Made by a program: the position numbers and the translations under genes. Shown in pieces: positions 7,810 to 16,709 of a stretch of DNA of 64,000 bases. Source of the DNA: VRUE01 sp963703895 (GTDB lineage Bacteria; Actinomycetota; Thermoleophilia; Solirubrobacterales; 70-9); contig CAVPFX010000002.1 of assembly GCA_963703895.1 (NCBI GenBank), forward strand, positions 992,001 through 1,056,000. Direction: 5' to 3'. The notes beneath the pieces are model-generated. The model saw only the letters and a program-made list of their open reading frames with translations. It ran no database searches and was not told the origin of the DNA. Positions within the stretch are counted from its first letter, which is position 1. Each line of letters begins with the position of its first letter.

Positions 7810-8499
7810 GTGGATGGTCCGACTACGGTTCAAGGCGTGCAGGAGACGAAACCCTCCGAGGGGCAGGCGAGGAAACGGCGGCGACTGACGCCCGAGGCGA
7901 TCACCGAGGCGGCGATCCGCTTGGCCGACGCCGAGGGCCTCGAGGCGGTCTCGATCAGGCGCGTCGCCGCCGAGCTCGACGGGCGGGCGATGAGCCTCTA
8001 CGACCATTTCGCCAGCAAGCGCGAGCTGCTCGAATCGATGACCGACGAGGTCGTGGGGGAGATGCTGGTCTCCCAACCCCTGCCGCAGGACTGGCGAGAG
8101 GCGATCGCGGTCTCGGCGCGGACGATGTACGCCGCCTACGCCTCTCACCCTTGGGCGATCTTTGCCCACGCCGAGCGGGTCGGCCCGGGACCCAACGGAG
8201 TCAAAGTCGCCAAGCAGGTGGCGCGGGCGCTGACGACGCTTCCGCTCGAGCACGAGGATGTCTGGCAGGTGCAGGGAATCGTCAACGACTACGTCATCGG
8301 CTACTCGTTTCGAACCGTCGCCACGGTGAACCCGGAGGACATGGAGGCGGCGATCGCAGCCAGCGACGTGGTCGAGTTTCCCGAGCTGGCCGCCCTGTCC
8401 GACAACCTCCGCAACCGCTCTTCGTTGGAGCGCTTCGAACTCGGCCTGCAGACGGTGCTCGATGGGATCGAGCGACGTTTTCTCGATCGGCCCGGCTAA
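7810..8499 (+). CDS. TetR/AcrR-family transcriptional regulator
   Basis: This is a 229-residue regulator. The N-terminal TetR helix-turn-helix is clear: I-T-E-A-A-I-R-L-A-D-A-E-G-L, then V-S-I-R-R-V-A-A-E-L-D and M-S-L-Y-D-H-F-A-S-K-R-E-L-L. The C-terminal ligand domain is of the tetracycline-repressor type by size and helix pattern, but its ligand is unknown. The GTG at 7810 or the one at 7837 could start translation; neither has a strong ribosome-binding site. It is divergent from the secreted protein gene and lies 36 bp before the flavoprotein gene, which it may control. Confidence 0.85.
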   Translation: MDGPTTVQGVQETKPSEGQARKRRRLTPEAITEAAIRLADAEGLEAVSIRRVAAELDGRAMSLYDHFASKRELLESMTDEVVGEMLVSQPLPQDWREAIAVSARTMYAAYASHPWAIFAHAERVGPGPNGVKVAKQVARALTTLPLEHEDVWQVQGIVNDYVIGYSFRTVATVNPEDMEAAIAASDVVEFPELAALSDNLRNRSSLERFELGLQTVLDGIERRFLDRPG

Positions 8500-8535
8500 G
8501 AAATCCATCGGTCGGGCAGGTAATTTTTCCTAGTC

Positions 8536-10218
8536 GTGCCACTTCCCGTCCTTTTTGCCATCGACGAAGACGAGCGTTCGCTGCGTGACGTCGAACGCGA
8601 GCTGGTCGACCGCTATGCACGGAGCTACCGCGTCGTCTGCGCCGCCTCGGCGGAGGCGGCGATGGTGGAGCTCGAGGCACTGGCGGCCGCGGGCGAAGAC
8701 GTCGCGCTCGTCCTCTCCGCGCAGCGGCTCGGCCAGACGACTGGAGGCGAGCTGCTGGGCAAGGTGCGCGATCTTCACGCGCACGCTCAGCGGGGGCTGC
8801 TGATCGAGTGGGGCAGCTGGGGCGACGGGCAGACCGCCGGGGAGATCTTCGAGGCGATGGCGCGGCGGCAGATCGAGTACTACGTGATCAGGCCGTCGCA
8901 GTCGCCGGACGAGCTGTTCCACCAGTCGGTCTCGACCTTTCTGCTCGAGTGGGCAAACGCGAAGCGCGTCTCGCCGCACACCGTTCACATCGTCAGCGAG
9001 TCGTGGACGGGCAGGGGCAGTGAGCTGAAAGAGGTCCTCGGCCGCTGCGCCGTGCCGCACGCGTTCCTGCTCGCCGACTCGCCCGACGGCCGGGCGCTGG
9101 TGGAGAAGTCGGGCAACGGCGAGCCGCTTCCCCTCGTCGTCTTCCCCAACGGCACCGTTCTCGCCAACCCGACCAACCTGGAGCTGGCCAGCGCCGCGGG
9201 CGCCACCATCGACCCGGATCGGCGCGAGTACGACGTGATCATCGTCGGCGGCGGGCCGGCCGGCCTATCGGCGGCGGTCTACGGCGCCTCCGAGGGCTTC
9301 CGGACGCTGGTCGTCGACGACGGCGGCATCGGCGGTCAGGCGACCTCGAGCTCGCTGATCCGCAACTACCTGGGCTTCCCGCGCGGGGTCAGCGGTCGCC
9401 GGCTGGCGGAGAGCGCCTACGAGCAGGCCTGGGTCTTCGGCGCCAAGTTCGCCTTCATGCACGACGCGACCGCGATCCGGCGCGAGGGCGACCGCATCCA
9501 CGTCGCGCTCTCCGACGGCGGCGAGGTCAGCGCCCCCGCGGTCATCCTCGCCACGGGCGCCACCTACCACCGGCTCGGTGTCCCCGAGATCGAGGCCCTG
9601 GTCGGGGCCGGGGTCTTCTACGGCGGCCCCGCCTCCGAGGCGACGACGGCGATCGACGAGGAGGCCTACGTCGTCGGTGGCGCCAACTCCGCCGGCCAGG
9701 CGGCGTTGCACCTGGCCGAATACGCCCGCCGGGTGACGCTCGTGGTGCGGGCCGACTCGCTGGAGAAGGGCATGTCGCATTATCTGGTGAGGCAGGTCGA
9801 AGGCACGCCCAACATCGACGTGCGCCTCGGGACCGAGGTCGTCGGCGGCGGCAAAGGCGGGGATGGCTGGCTCGGGCATTTGGTCCTCCGCTCTCGCGCC
9901 GATGGGGCGACGGAGACGGTCGATGCCGACGAGCTCTTCCTGATGATCGGCGCCCGCCCCAACACGGAGTGGTTGTCGGCGGCGTGCAGGCTGGGGGACG
10001 GCGGGTTCATTCGCACCGGGACGGACATCGAGAACGACGGGATCTGGCCGCTCGAGCGCAGCCCGTTCTCGCTCGAGACCAGCATGCCCGGCGTATTCGC
10101 CGCCGGCGACGTCCGCCACGGATCGATGAACCGCGTCGCCTCCGCGGTCGGCGAGGGCTCGATCGCGATCAGACTCGTCCACGAGCTCTTCGCGGCCGAG
10201 CAGCTCCAGCTCAGCTAG
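8536..10218 (+). CDS. Receiver-like domain fused to thioredoxin-reductase-like flavoprotein
   Basis: This 560-residue fusion protein starts with a response-regulator-like domain (residues 1-125). The phospho-acceptor Asp region reads A-L-V-L-S-A-Q-R-L, so the acceptor appears lost. After a thioredoxin-like linker (about 150-220) comes an FAD/NAD(P)-binding pyridine nucleotide oxidoreductase with V-I-I-V-G-G-G-P-A-G-L-S-A (FAD), V-V-G-G-A-N-S-A-G-Q-A-A (NADPH) and G-V-F-A-A-G-D-V-R. The thioredoxin-reductase redox pair CxxC is absent (G-G-P-A-S-E-A at that place), so it is not a classical TrxR. It converges with a paralog, and the two stop codons share one CTAG (10215-10218). Confidence 0.8.
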   Translation: MPLPVLFAIDEDERSLRDVERELVDRYARSYRVVCAASAEAAMVELEALAAAGEDVALVLSAQRLGQTTGGELLGKVRDLHAHAQRGLLIEWGSWGDGQTAGEIFEAMARRQIEYYVIRPSQSPDELFHQSVSTFLLEWANAKRVSPHTVHIVSESWTGRGSELKEVLGRCAVPHAFLLADSPDGRALVEKSGNGEPLPLVVFPNGTVLANPTNLELASAAGATIDPDRREYDVIIVGGGPAGLSAAVYGASEGFRTLVVDDGGIGGQATSSSLIRNYLGFPRGVSGRRLAESAYEQAWVFGAKFAFMHDATAIRREGDRIHVALSDGGEVSAPAVILATGATYHRLGVPEIEALVGAGVFYGGPASEATTAIDEEAYVVGGANSAGQAALHLAEYARRVTLVVRADSLEKGMSHYLVRQVEGTPNIDVRLGTEVVGGGKGGDGWLGHLVLRSRADGATETVDADELFLMIGARPNTEWLSAACRLGDGGFIRTGTDIENDGIWPLERSPFSLETSMPGVFAAGDVRHGSMNRVASAVGEGSIAIRLVHELFAAEQLQLS

Positions 10219-11912
10219 GAGGGCCCAGCGGGCGCGGGCGCGGCGGCCTCGGCCGCTTCCAGCTCGCGCAGGTACTGGTGGACGAAGGCGATCGACATGC
10301 TGCCTTCGCCGACCGCGGCTGCCACGCGCTTGACCGGGCCGGAGCGGACGTCGCCGCAGGCGAAGATCCCCGGCACGCTCGTCTCCAGAAGGAAGGGGTC
10401 GCGATCGAGGCCCCACTCGGCCGCGGCGCGCATCTCGGGGCCGGTCAGCACGTACCCGTGGCGGTCGAGGGCGATCTCGGGAGGCAGCCACTGGGTCTCG
10501 GCGTCGGCGCCGATGAAGATGAAGAGCCCCGAGGACCCGACCCGGTTCGTCTGCTCGGAGGCGATCTCGCGAAGCTCGATCTCGGCCAGTGAGTCATCGC
10601 CGTGAACGGCGGCGACTTCGACGCCGAAGGCAACCTCGATGTTGCTTCGGGTGCCGAGTTGGTCGATCAGGTAGCGAGACATGCTCTTCTCGAGCCGGTC
10701 GCCCCGACAGAGGATGGTGACGCTGCGCGCGTGCGTGGCGAAGAAGAGCGCGGCCTGCCCGGCTGAGTTGCCGGCGCCGATGATGTGGACGTCGAGCCCG
10801 TGGGTGTTCGGCGCTTCGCTGCGGGCGGCGCCGTAGGAGATGCCCTTGCCGACGAGGCGCTCGAATCCCTCGATCGCGAGCTGGCGCCAAGTGACCCCGC
10901 AGGCGAGGATGATCGTGCGGGCGCGCAGCACGTCACCGCCGTCGAGGTGCAGCTCCCGGCTCGCCGCGTCGATGCGGGCGATCGAGCGCGTGACGAGGAT
11001 CTCGGCGCCGAGGCGGCGTGCCTGCTGCAGGGCGCGGCTGGCCAGCTCGTCGCCGGAGACGCCGGAGGGAAAGCCGAGGTAGTTCTCGATCCGCGAGGAG
11101 GTCCCGGCCTGGCCGCCTGGGGCCTCGCGCTCGACGACGATCGTCTGCAGCCCCTCCGAGGCTCCGTAGACGGCGGCCGCGAGGCCGGCGGGGCCGGCGC
11201 CGACGATCACCGTGTCGTAGATCGCGGCGGCGGGCTCGGTGTTGACGCCCAGCAGGTCAGCGACCCGTCGCAGGCTCGGCCGCACCGCGGTCTTGCCGTT
11301 GACGATGCGGATCGTCGGCCAGTCGCCGGGGTCGGGCAGTGGGCCCTCCCAGGGGGCCGCCTCGGCGGGCGCCTCGCCGGTGATCCAGCGGAAGGTGATC
11401 TGGTTGCGGTCGAGGAAGCGGCGCAGCTCGGCGCAGGCGGGGTCCCAGCGATGGCCGACGACGATCGCCCGCGGCGGCGGCGGATCCGCCGCCAGCCCCT
11501 GCAGCCCCTGCGAGCCGCTCATCCGGTTCGCCGCGAGCCGGCCGATCTCGCCGGCGGTCTCGGGGGCGACGGCTGCCAGCGAGTGGTAGGCGTGCGGGTC
11601 TATTCGCATCAGCCGCGTCGGCTCGGCCGCGCGGAAACCCACCGGGAAGACGGTGCCGAGGACGATCGGCACCTCACCGAAGATGTCGCCGACGACTCGC
11701 TCCCCGACCACCCGCTCGATCCCCTCGGTCGCCTTGACCGCCTCGATGCGCCCGCTGAGGACGGCGAAGATCGCCCGCTCGTCGCCCTCCTGCGCCGCGT
11801 ACTCCCCGGTCGAGAGACCGAGGTCGGCTGCCGCGCGCGAAAGCTGCTCGCGCTCGGCCGGGCCGAGCGACGAGAACACCGCGACCTCGCCGATCTCCTC
11901 CGGGGTGATCAC
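10215..11912 (-). CDS. Cyclic-nucleotide-binding domain fused to thioredoxin-reductase-like flavoprotein
   Basis: This 565-residue paralog of the convergent neighbour carries a different sensor. Residues 1-125 are a cNMP-binding (Crp-like) domain with V-L-S-G-R-I-E-A and a G-D-I-F-G-E-V-P phosphate-binding-cassette-like loop. A thioredoxin/glutaredoxin-like segment follows (R-R-F-L-D-R-N-Q-I-T-F-R-W). The oxidoreductase part has V-I-V-G-A-G-P-A-G-L-A-A-A, I-I-G-A-G-N-S-A-G-Q-A-A and G-I-F-A-C-G-D-V-R. Here too the CxxC redox pair is missing (G-I-S-Y-G-A-A-R-S-E-A). Binding of cAMP or a similar ligand may gate the enzyme. A cyclase-domain gene at 3268 is the only local candidate source. Confidence 0.82.
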   Translation of the reverse strand: MITPEEIGEVAVFSSLGPAEREQLSRAAADLGLSTGEYAAQEGDERAIFAVLSGRIEAVKATEGIERVVGERVVGDIFGEVPIVLGTVFPVGFRAAEPTRLMRIDPHAYHSLAAVAPETAGEIGRLAANRMSGSQGLQGLAADPPPPRAIVVGHRWDPACAELRRFLDRNQITFRWITGEAPAEAAPWEGPLPDPGDWPTIRIVNGKTAVRPSLRRVADLLGVNTEPAAAIYDTVIVGAGPAGLAAAVYGASEGLQTIVVEREAPGGQAGTSSRIENYLGFPSGVSGDELASRALQQARRLGAEILVTRSIARIDAASRELHLDGGDVLRARTIILACGVTWRQLAIEGFERLVGKGISYGAARSEAPNTHGLDVHIIGAGNSAGQAALFFATHARSVTILCRGDRLEKSMSRYLIDQLGTRSNIEVAFGVEVAAVHGDDSLAEIELREIASEQTNRVGSSGLFIFIGADAETQWLPPEIALDRHGYVLTGPEMRAAAEWGLDRDPFLLETSVPGIFACGDVRSGPVKRVAAAVGEGSMSIAFVHQYLRELEAAEAAAPAPAGPS

Positions 11913-11978
11913 GGCCCGAGCCTACTTCGTTTGGATCGGGTTTCTTGCCTTTCCTCAACCCGATTGGGCGAGGATGCC

Positions 11979-12278
11979 TTAGGCCTCGACCCGCACCACC
12001 AGCTCCAGCTTCTCGACCGAGACTCGGCGTCCCATCCCTTCACCCGGAGGGCTCATCGAGTTCAGCGTTTCGTCGCCCTGGCGATAGTCCTCCTCACTCT
12101 CGAAAAGAGTGACCGCGAGAGCCTTTCCAGCGGCGGTGTCGTGGAAGAGCAGGAACTGTTTGGCGGGGACGCCGGGCGGTGGTCCGCCCGCGGCCTCCGC
12201 CTGGGCGCGGATCTGGGCGGCGCTGTCTTCGAGCGCTTTGGCGTCGGCGCCCTCCCACTGGGCTACTCGTGCGTACAT
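11979..12278 (-). CDS. ABM-like dimeric alpha-beta barrel protein
   Basis: The ATG at 12278 is preceded by a perfect AAGGAGG, which decides the start; upstream sequence in frame is not protein-like. The 99-residue product starts MYARVAQWEGADAKALEDSA and contains F-L-L-F-H-D-T-A-A-G-K-A-L-A-V-T-L-F-E-S-E-E-D. This fits the antibiotic-biosynthesis-monooxygenase-like ferredoxin fold, in which small dimers bind or oxidise hydrophobic ligands. No catalytic residues can be assigned. It stands alone between the cNMP flavoprotein and a secreted repeat protein. Confidence 0.75.
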   Translation of the reverse strand: MYARVAQWEGADAKALEDSAAQIRAQAEAAGGPPPGVPAKQFLLFHDTAAGKALAVTLFESEEDYRQGDETLNSMSPPGEGMGRRVSVEKLELVVRVEA

Positions 12279-12352
12279 CGCTTCCTCCTTGGTCATCCCT
12301 GGCCAGTCGAGCTTACATCCGCCTCTCAGGATGTTCCCCTTGAATGCACAAA

Positions 12353-12383
12353 GGGCGCGACGGGCTCCTGACCCGCCGCGCCC
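12353..12383 (-). terminator. Rho-independent-like terminator of the 12394-13059 gene
   Basis: The arms GGGCGCGACGGG (12353-12364) and CCCGCCGCGCCC (12372-12383) pair with one mismatch around a 7-nt loop. On the minus strand the hairpin lies 10 bp after the stop codon and is followed by TTTGTG. Confidence 0.7.
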
Positions 12384-12393
12384 CGATGGTTCG

Positions 12394-13059
12394 TCAGCCC
12401 TGTTTGGCGCAGAGAATGACGACGCTGAAATTGTCCGTTTGGGCGTTCTTGTTGACCCTCGCGGTCCATGAATTGGTCGAGCCTGGACTGGGGAAGCTCT
12501 CGAGCAGGGTCGTGGTCGCGTTGATGTTGGCCGGGCCACCCGAAAGCAGGATGTCGCCCGGTTCACACGCCACGGCGATCTTCTCCGTGCCGTCTCCCAG
12601 CGTTTCGCCGGCTTCGACCGGAGACTCTTTCTTGTAGATGCTGCTGGAGGTGAACTGGGTGGCGGTCTTGCCACTCAGCTTCGCGGCATCGGGCACCAAT
12701 CCCAGAGTGGACTCGGCAATGTTCTCGCCGGTCAGGGAGTTCGGTGCGACGTCTTTGCCGGTGAGGCTTTTGTCGACGACCTTCGCCGTGTCGACCGAGT
12801 TGTCGGCGATCTTGGTCAGGGTGACCGCGTTGTCCGCGATCTTGGTGCTGGAAATCGCGTTCGCCTGGATCTTGGCTTCGGTCACCGCATTGTTCTTCAG
12901 CTTCGCTGCCGTGACGGCATTTTTCTTCAACTGCTTGGAGCCGACCGTGTTTTTGCCAAGTTGTTCGGCGGCGAGTGCGGCGCCGCCTCCGAGCAAGAGA
13001 AAGAGACAGATGCTGGAAACGACGTTTGCGTAGGTGAGGCGCTTGCGTATTGCGTTCAC
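12394..13059 (-). CDS. Secreted protein with tandem K-x-N-A-V-type repeats
   Basis: This 221-residue protein begins MNAIRKRLTYANVVSSICLF, with a hydrophobic segment ending A-A-L-A-A. Residues about 30-125 are a run of 10-14-residue repeats of the kind S-K-Q-L-K-K-N-A-V-T-A-A-K-L, where a hydrophobic-x-x-K-L/I step recurs and suggests a beta-solenoid or stalk. The C-terminal 90 residues are a compact domain with two Cys (V-A-C-E-P-G-D and V-V-I-L-C-A-K). I know this leader and repeat style from Thermoleophilia surface proteins of unknown function. A relative lies at 38960-39748. Confidence 0.8.
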   Translation of the reverse strand: MNAIRKRLTYANVVSSICLFLLLGGGAALAAEQLGKNTVGSKQLKKNAVTAAKLKNNAVTEAKIQANAISSTKIADNAVTLTKIADNSVDTAKVVDKSLTGKDVAPNSLTGENIAESTLGLVPDAAKLSGKTATQFTSSSIYKKESPVEAGETLGDGTEKIAVACEPGDILLSGGPANINATTTLLESFPSPGSTNSWTARVNKNAQTDNFSVVILCAKQG

Positions 13060-13176
13060 TGAAGCTCCTTGAGTTGAGGTGAGGACGGTGCCTTATATCG
13101 GCCCCAAGCCCCGGTCAAGGCAGCCAGCCAAATGCACTAGTCCGGAGTCGGTATGCGGCGAGGGCGCTTGACTACC

Positions 13177-13596
13177 ATGACAACGATGCTTTTCGGACAG
13201 GAGCACGTCGAGCGTTACCGGGCCACCGATGGCGCCGAGGGCCACGAGTGGCAGGGCACCCAGACCCTCTTGCTGACGACGACTGGGCGCAAGTCGGGTG
13301 AGCCGCGGACGACGCCGCTGATCTACGCGGCGGAGGGCGAGGCCTACGCGATCGTGGCCTCCAAGGGCGGTTCCGACGAGCCGCCCGCCTGGTACCTCAA
13401 CCTCGCCGAGAATCCGCAGGTCGAGGTCCAGGTCAAGGGCGACCGCTTTCAAGCGCGGGCGCGCACCGCGAGCGCCGAGGAGAAGCCGGCGCTCTGGCGG
13501 AAGATGGTCGCCGAGTGGCCCAGCTACGACGACTACCAGCAGCGGACCGAGCGCGAGATCCCGGTCGTCCTGCTGGAGCGCGCCACAGCGGGTTGA
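13177..13596 (+). CDS. Deazaflavin (F420)-dependent nitroreductase family protein
   Basis: This is a 139-residue protein from ATG 13177 (MTTMLFGQEHVERYRATDGA). T-L-L-L-T-T-T-G-R-K-S-G-E-P-R-T-T-P-L-I-Y and the later W-Y-L-N-L-A-E-N-P are the hallmarks of the Ddn-type split-barrel family that binds coenzyme F420 and reduces nitro compounds or quinones. A second family member lies at 14837. An alternative upstream start at 13153 adds eight unsupported residues. Confidence 0.88.
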   Translation: MTTMLFGQEHVERYRATDGAEGHEWQGTQTLLLTTTGRKSGEPRTTPLIYAAEGEAYAIVASKGGSDEPPAWYLNLAENPQVEVQVKGDRFQARARTASAEEKPALWRKMVAEWPSYDDYQQRTEREIPVVLLERATAG

Positions 13597-13599
13597 CGC

Positions 13600-14766
13600 T
13601 CAGTACGGAGCGTCAACCGCTTTGGCCCAGTCCTTGTCGACGTGGAGCTGGCCCTTCGCGTCGGTGTCGACGATCACCACGGTCGCCGGTTGGCGGTTGC
13701 CGTTGTGAGGGTCGATCGTCACCGAGCCGGTCCATCCCTGCCAGCCCTTGACGCTACCCAGTGTCTTGCTGAGCTTGTTGGCGGCGGTGCCGCCGGCCTT
13801 TTCGATCCCGTCGGCGAGGAAGTTGAGCGAGTCGTAGGTGTACGGACTCCAGGTGCCTGGCTCCTCGCCGAATTCGTCGCGGTACTCGGCGACCTTGGCG
13901 CTGGCGCCGGAGAAGTCTTCGGGCGCCGGAACACCCACTACGGGGCAAGCCCGGGCGGCAGCGACGCCGGCCGTTTCGACCAAGCCGGTGTCGTAGGAGG
14001 CGTAGTCGGCGACGCACTGCGACTCGACTTTCGCTTCCTGCATCTCCTTGGCGATCAGGCCGCCCTCGGGGAAGTAAACGGCGTTGTAGATGACGTCAGG
14101 CTTCGCCGCCGCGAGCTTGTCGACGACGTCGGTGTAGGACTTCTTGCCGGGCTGCACCTTCTCGTAGGCGGTCACGGTTACTCCCGCGGCTTCGAGTGAG
14201 TCCTTCAGCGCTTTCGAGACCGAGACGGTGTAGTTCTGGGTCGGGTCGTAGGCGATTGCCACGGTTTTGGCGCCGAGCCACTCGGTCAGCGCTTCGGAGG
14301 CGACCGGGGCGATCTGGTACGTCATCGGCTGCAGGGTGAAGCCAAGGCCGTTGGTCGAGTTGTCGGAGGTCAGCCTGATCGGCGTCAGGCCGGCCTTGAT
14401 GTAGAGCGGCAGGGTTTCGATGCCGACGCCCGAGTTGTAGGGACCGACGATGCCATCGAGGCCGTCGGCGATCGCTGCTTTTGCCGCCTTCACTCCCGTC
14501 GCCGGGTCGGCGGCGTCGTCGATCGCCACGACCTCGACCTGCTTGCCCGCGATCCCGTCCGCTTCGTTGAGCTGGGTCGCCGCCAGTTCGGCGCCCTTCA
14601 GCATCCCCTTGCCGAGGTTCGCCTGTTCGCCCGAGAGCGGCGCCTCGAGGCCGAGTCGGAAGGTGTCGGAGCTGCCCTCATCCGAGCTCGAGCTGCCGCA
14701 GCCCGCCGCAAGCATGGCGAGACCAGCAAGGGCGAATGCGGTGGCGAGTCGGATCTTCTTCTGCAC
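13600..14766 (-). CDS. ABC transporter substrate-binding lipoprotein, branched-chain amino acid type
   Basis: The GTG start at 14766 is chosen for its AGGAG 8 nt upstream; the frame continues upstream to 14853 without such a site. The signal peptide ends with the lipobox L-A-A-G-C. The mature protein, about 365 residues, has the type I periplasmic-binding fold of LivJ/Peripla_BP_6: A-P-L-S-G-E-Q-A-N-L-G-K-G near the start, G-I-V-G-P-Y-N-S-G in the hinge region, and Y-D-S-L-N-F-L-A near the end. It should bind an amino acid or similar small solute outside the membrane. No permease or ATPase genes are nearby, so it is an orphan receptor here. Confidence 0.9.
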   Translation of the reverse strand: MQKKIRLATAFALAGLAMLAAGCGSSSSDEGSSDTFRLGLEAPLSGEQANLGKGMLKGAELAATQLNEADGIAGKQVEVVAIDDAADPATGVKAAKAAIADGLDGIVGPYNSGVGIETLPLYIKAGLTPIRLTSDNSTNGLGFTLQPMTYQIAPVASEALTEWLGAKTVAIAYDPTQNYTVSVSKALKDSLEAAGVTVTAYEKVQPGKKSYTDVVDKLAAAKPDVIYNAVYFPEGGLIAKEMQEAKVESQCVADYASYDTGLVETAGVAAARACPVVGVPAPEDFSGASAKVAEYRDEFGEEPGTWSPYTYDSLNFLADGIEKAGGTAANKLSKTLGSVKGWQGWTGSVTIDPHNGNRQPATVVIVDTDAKGQLHVDKDWAKAVDAPY

Positions 14767-14836
14767 GACTGGCGGCTCCTTTCGAGAGCGGGGGTGAGGT
14801 TTGGTTTCAAATACGTTCCGACCAGGAGAACTCACG

Positions 14837-15349
14837 ATGTCGCCCCGGCTCAAGCACGTCGACCCTAACCGGCCTCCCGGCTGGTTCAGCCGTGTCTACG
14901 CGGCGTTCTCGAACACGCGACTGGGGCGGTTCCTCTCGATGCACGTCGTCTGGAAGCTCGATCCCCTCCTGATGAGAGCGACTCGCGGTCGTCTCGGCTT
15001 CAACCTCGTCATCCCGACAGCGCTGCTGGAGACCCGCGGCGCCAGGAGCGGGGAGGTACGACGCAACGTCGTCATCTACTTCCACGACGGCGAGCGGGTC
15101 ACGATCGTCGCCTCGAAGCTCGGCCTTCCCAGCCATCCGGCCTGGTTCCACAACCTCGTAGCCAACCCCGACGTCAGCTTCGGCGGCATCCCGATGCGGG
15201 CGACGGTAGTCAGCGACGCGGCCGAGCGCGAGCGGCTCTGGGCTCTCGCCGACCGCGTTTTCGCGCCCTACGCCGTCTACCGACGTGAAGCGGCAGAGTC
15301 GAACAGGACGATCCCGATCGTCCAGTTCGAGCCACGCACCTCGGCCTAG
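14837..15349 (+). CDS. Deazaflavin-dependent nitroreductase family protein
   Basis: ATG 14837 follows AGGAG closely and gives 170 residues. After an N-terminal helix (F-S-R-V-Y-A-A-F-S-N-T-R-L-G-R-F) come the family signatures L-L-E-T-R-G-A-R-S-G-E-V-R-R-N-V-V-I-Y and H-P-A-W-F-H-N-L-V-A-N-P-D-V. They match the F420-binding split-barrel group and are related to the 13177 gene. The stop codon shares a CTAG with the convergent membrane-protein gene. Confidence 0.85.
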   Translation: MSPRLKHVDPNRPPGWFSRVYAAFSNTRLGRFLSMHVVWKLDPLLMRATRGRLGFNLVIPTALLETRGARSGEVRRNVVIYFHDGERVTIVASKLGLPSHPAWFHNLVANPDVSFGGIPMRATVVSDAAERERLWALADRVFAPYAVYRREAAESNRTIPIVQFEPRTSA

Positions 15350-16227
15350 TCCCCCTTGTCGTCTTTGCCGCGCCGGGTGGGGTCCGCGGCGTGGGCCAGC
15401 CGTTCCGCCCCTTCGCGCATTTCGATCCCGGCCTCGCGGGTGGCGGCGACGGCCTCGTCGCCGACCGCGGCCAAGCCCTCGCTCGGCTTGCCGCCGACGA
15501 TGTCGCGGAAGGCTTCCTTGAAGCGCTCGGTGCGGCGGTCGGGCCGGAAGCGGTCTTCGGCCCTGGCCTGCTTCGCCGGCCGGCGCTCGCCGTAGCGCCG
15601 CCGCGCCCAGCTCGAGCTCGGCTTGCCGATCCGACTGGCGCCGTAGATCGCGACCGGGAAGACGAAGAAGCCGACGACGCCGTGCAGGATCCGCCCCTTG
15701 AGGAAGCAGAAGGCGACCATGACGAAGACGAACAAGGTGGCGAGGATGCTCGAGATCACCACCGCGGGGGAGCCGGCATCGATCGTCAGTGGGTTGGCGC
15801 CGAGCACGACCAGCAGCATCGCCGCCGCGGCGATCACGGTTGCGTCGATCGAGCTGCGCCCCTCTTTCGCCCAGTAGACGTCCTCGAGGTGGACCCAGAG
15901 CGCGAACTCGTCGATCGTCAGCCCGACGCCGACGCCGAACGCGAGGGCGCAGATCTCGGTGTACGGGGCGCGGCCGTCAGCGGCGAAGGCGAGGGTGCCG
16001 GCGATCATCATCGTCACGATTCCGAAGACGAGGTGATGGACGTGGACGCCGCTCTCGCTTTCGACGCTGCCCGGCCACCAGGAGACGCGTTCGCTGCGGA
16101 TGATCCGCGTGCTCATGCGGATGAAGGCGAATGAGCCGATGAATCCGATAAGGACGAGGAAGACGCCTTGCTCGTGGTTCTCTTCGAGGTTGCCCCAGAA
16201 GGTGGAGAGGATCGACGCGGTCGTCAT
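15346..16227 (-). CDS. Integral membrane protein with H-V-H-H-L-V-F-G motif
   Basis: This is a 293-residue protein with five or six transmembrane helices in residues 20-215 and a charged cytoplasmic tail of about 80 residues. A conserved-looking G-V-H-V-H-H-L-V-F-G-I lies at the start of the second helix and G-L-T-I-D-E-F-A-L-W-V-H-L-E-D-V-Y-W in the loop after the third. His, Asp and Glu in or near helices suggest metal or proton chemistry, but I know no function for this actinobacterial family. The tail is rich in Arg and Glu and may be a coiled coil. Confidence 0.75.
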   Translation of the reverse strand: MTTASILSTFWGNLEENHEQGVFLVLIGFIGSFAFIRMSTRIIRSERVSWWPGSVESESGVHVHHLVFGIVTMMIAGTLAFAADGRAPYTEICALAFGVGVGLTIDEFALWVHLEDVYWAKEGRSSIDATVIAAAAMLLVVLGANPLTIDAGSPAVVISSILATLFVFVMVAFCFLKGRILHGVVGFFVFPVAIYGASRIGKPSSSWARRRYGERRPAKQARAEDRFRPDRRTERFKEAFRDIVGGKPSEGLAAVGDEAVAATREAGIEMREGAERLAHAADPTRRGKDDKGD

Positions 16228-16301
16228 GGGAGGGCGAGTTTAGGCTGGATGTCGACATGCCGGGCAGCGCAAACCAATCGAGTCAAGACAAGGAGACGTG
16301 A

Positions 16302-16709
16302 GTGGCATCGATTCGCAAGGAGCGCACGATCGAGGTGAGTCCGGAGGAGGCCTGGGCGGTGCTGGCCGACTGGGGCGCTCCGCACGAGCGGCTCGTACCC
16401 GGCTTCGTGGTGGCGACGGAGCTCGACGGCGACGATCGCCTCGTCACCTTCTTCAACGGCGCCGTCGCCCGCGAGCGGTTGATCGCGCGCAGCGAGGAGG
16501 AGCGCCGCCTGGTCTGGTCGATCGTCGATGGGCCCTACGCACATCACAACGGTGCCGCCCAGATCTATGCCAACGATGACGGCACGACCCGCTTCGTCTG
16601 GATCGCCGACGTGCTGCCGAACGAGATGGCGGAGATCACCGGCGAACTGATGGAGCGGGGGATCGAGACCGTCAAGCAATCGCTGGAGGCGAGCGCCGGG
16701 GCTTCCTAG
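16302..16709 (+). CDS. SRPBCC (START-like) family protein
   Basis: The GTG at 16302 has AAGGAG 7 nt upstream. The 135-residue product (MASIRKERTIEVSPEEAWAV) shows the SRPBCC pattern: an N-terminal strand, S-P-E-E-A-W-A-V-L-A-D-W-G, mid-strands with R-L-V-W-S-I-V-D-G-P, and a long C-terminal helix. Such proteins form a deep cavity for lipids or polyketides. The next gene starts immediately after its stop, so it is co-transcribed with the amidase. The ligand is unknown. Confidence 0.85.
   Translation: MASIRKERTIEVSPEEAWAVLADWGAPHERLVPGFVVATELDGDDRLVTFFNGAVARERLIARSEEERRLVWSIVDGPYAHHNGAAQIYANDDGTTRFVWIADVLPNEMAEITGELMERGIETVKQSLEASAGAS

Noticed and set aside
10785..12371. 528-codon plus-strand frame antisense to the cNMP flavoprotein
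   Set aside because: It mirrors a clearly coding gene; Asp/Gly/Arg-rich composition without motifs is an artefact of high GC at third positions.
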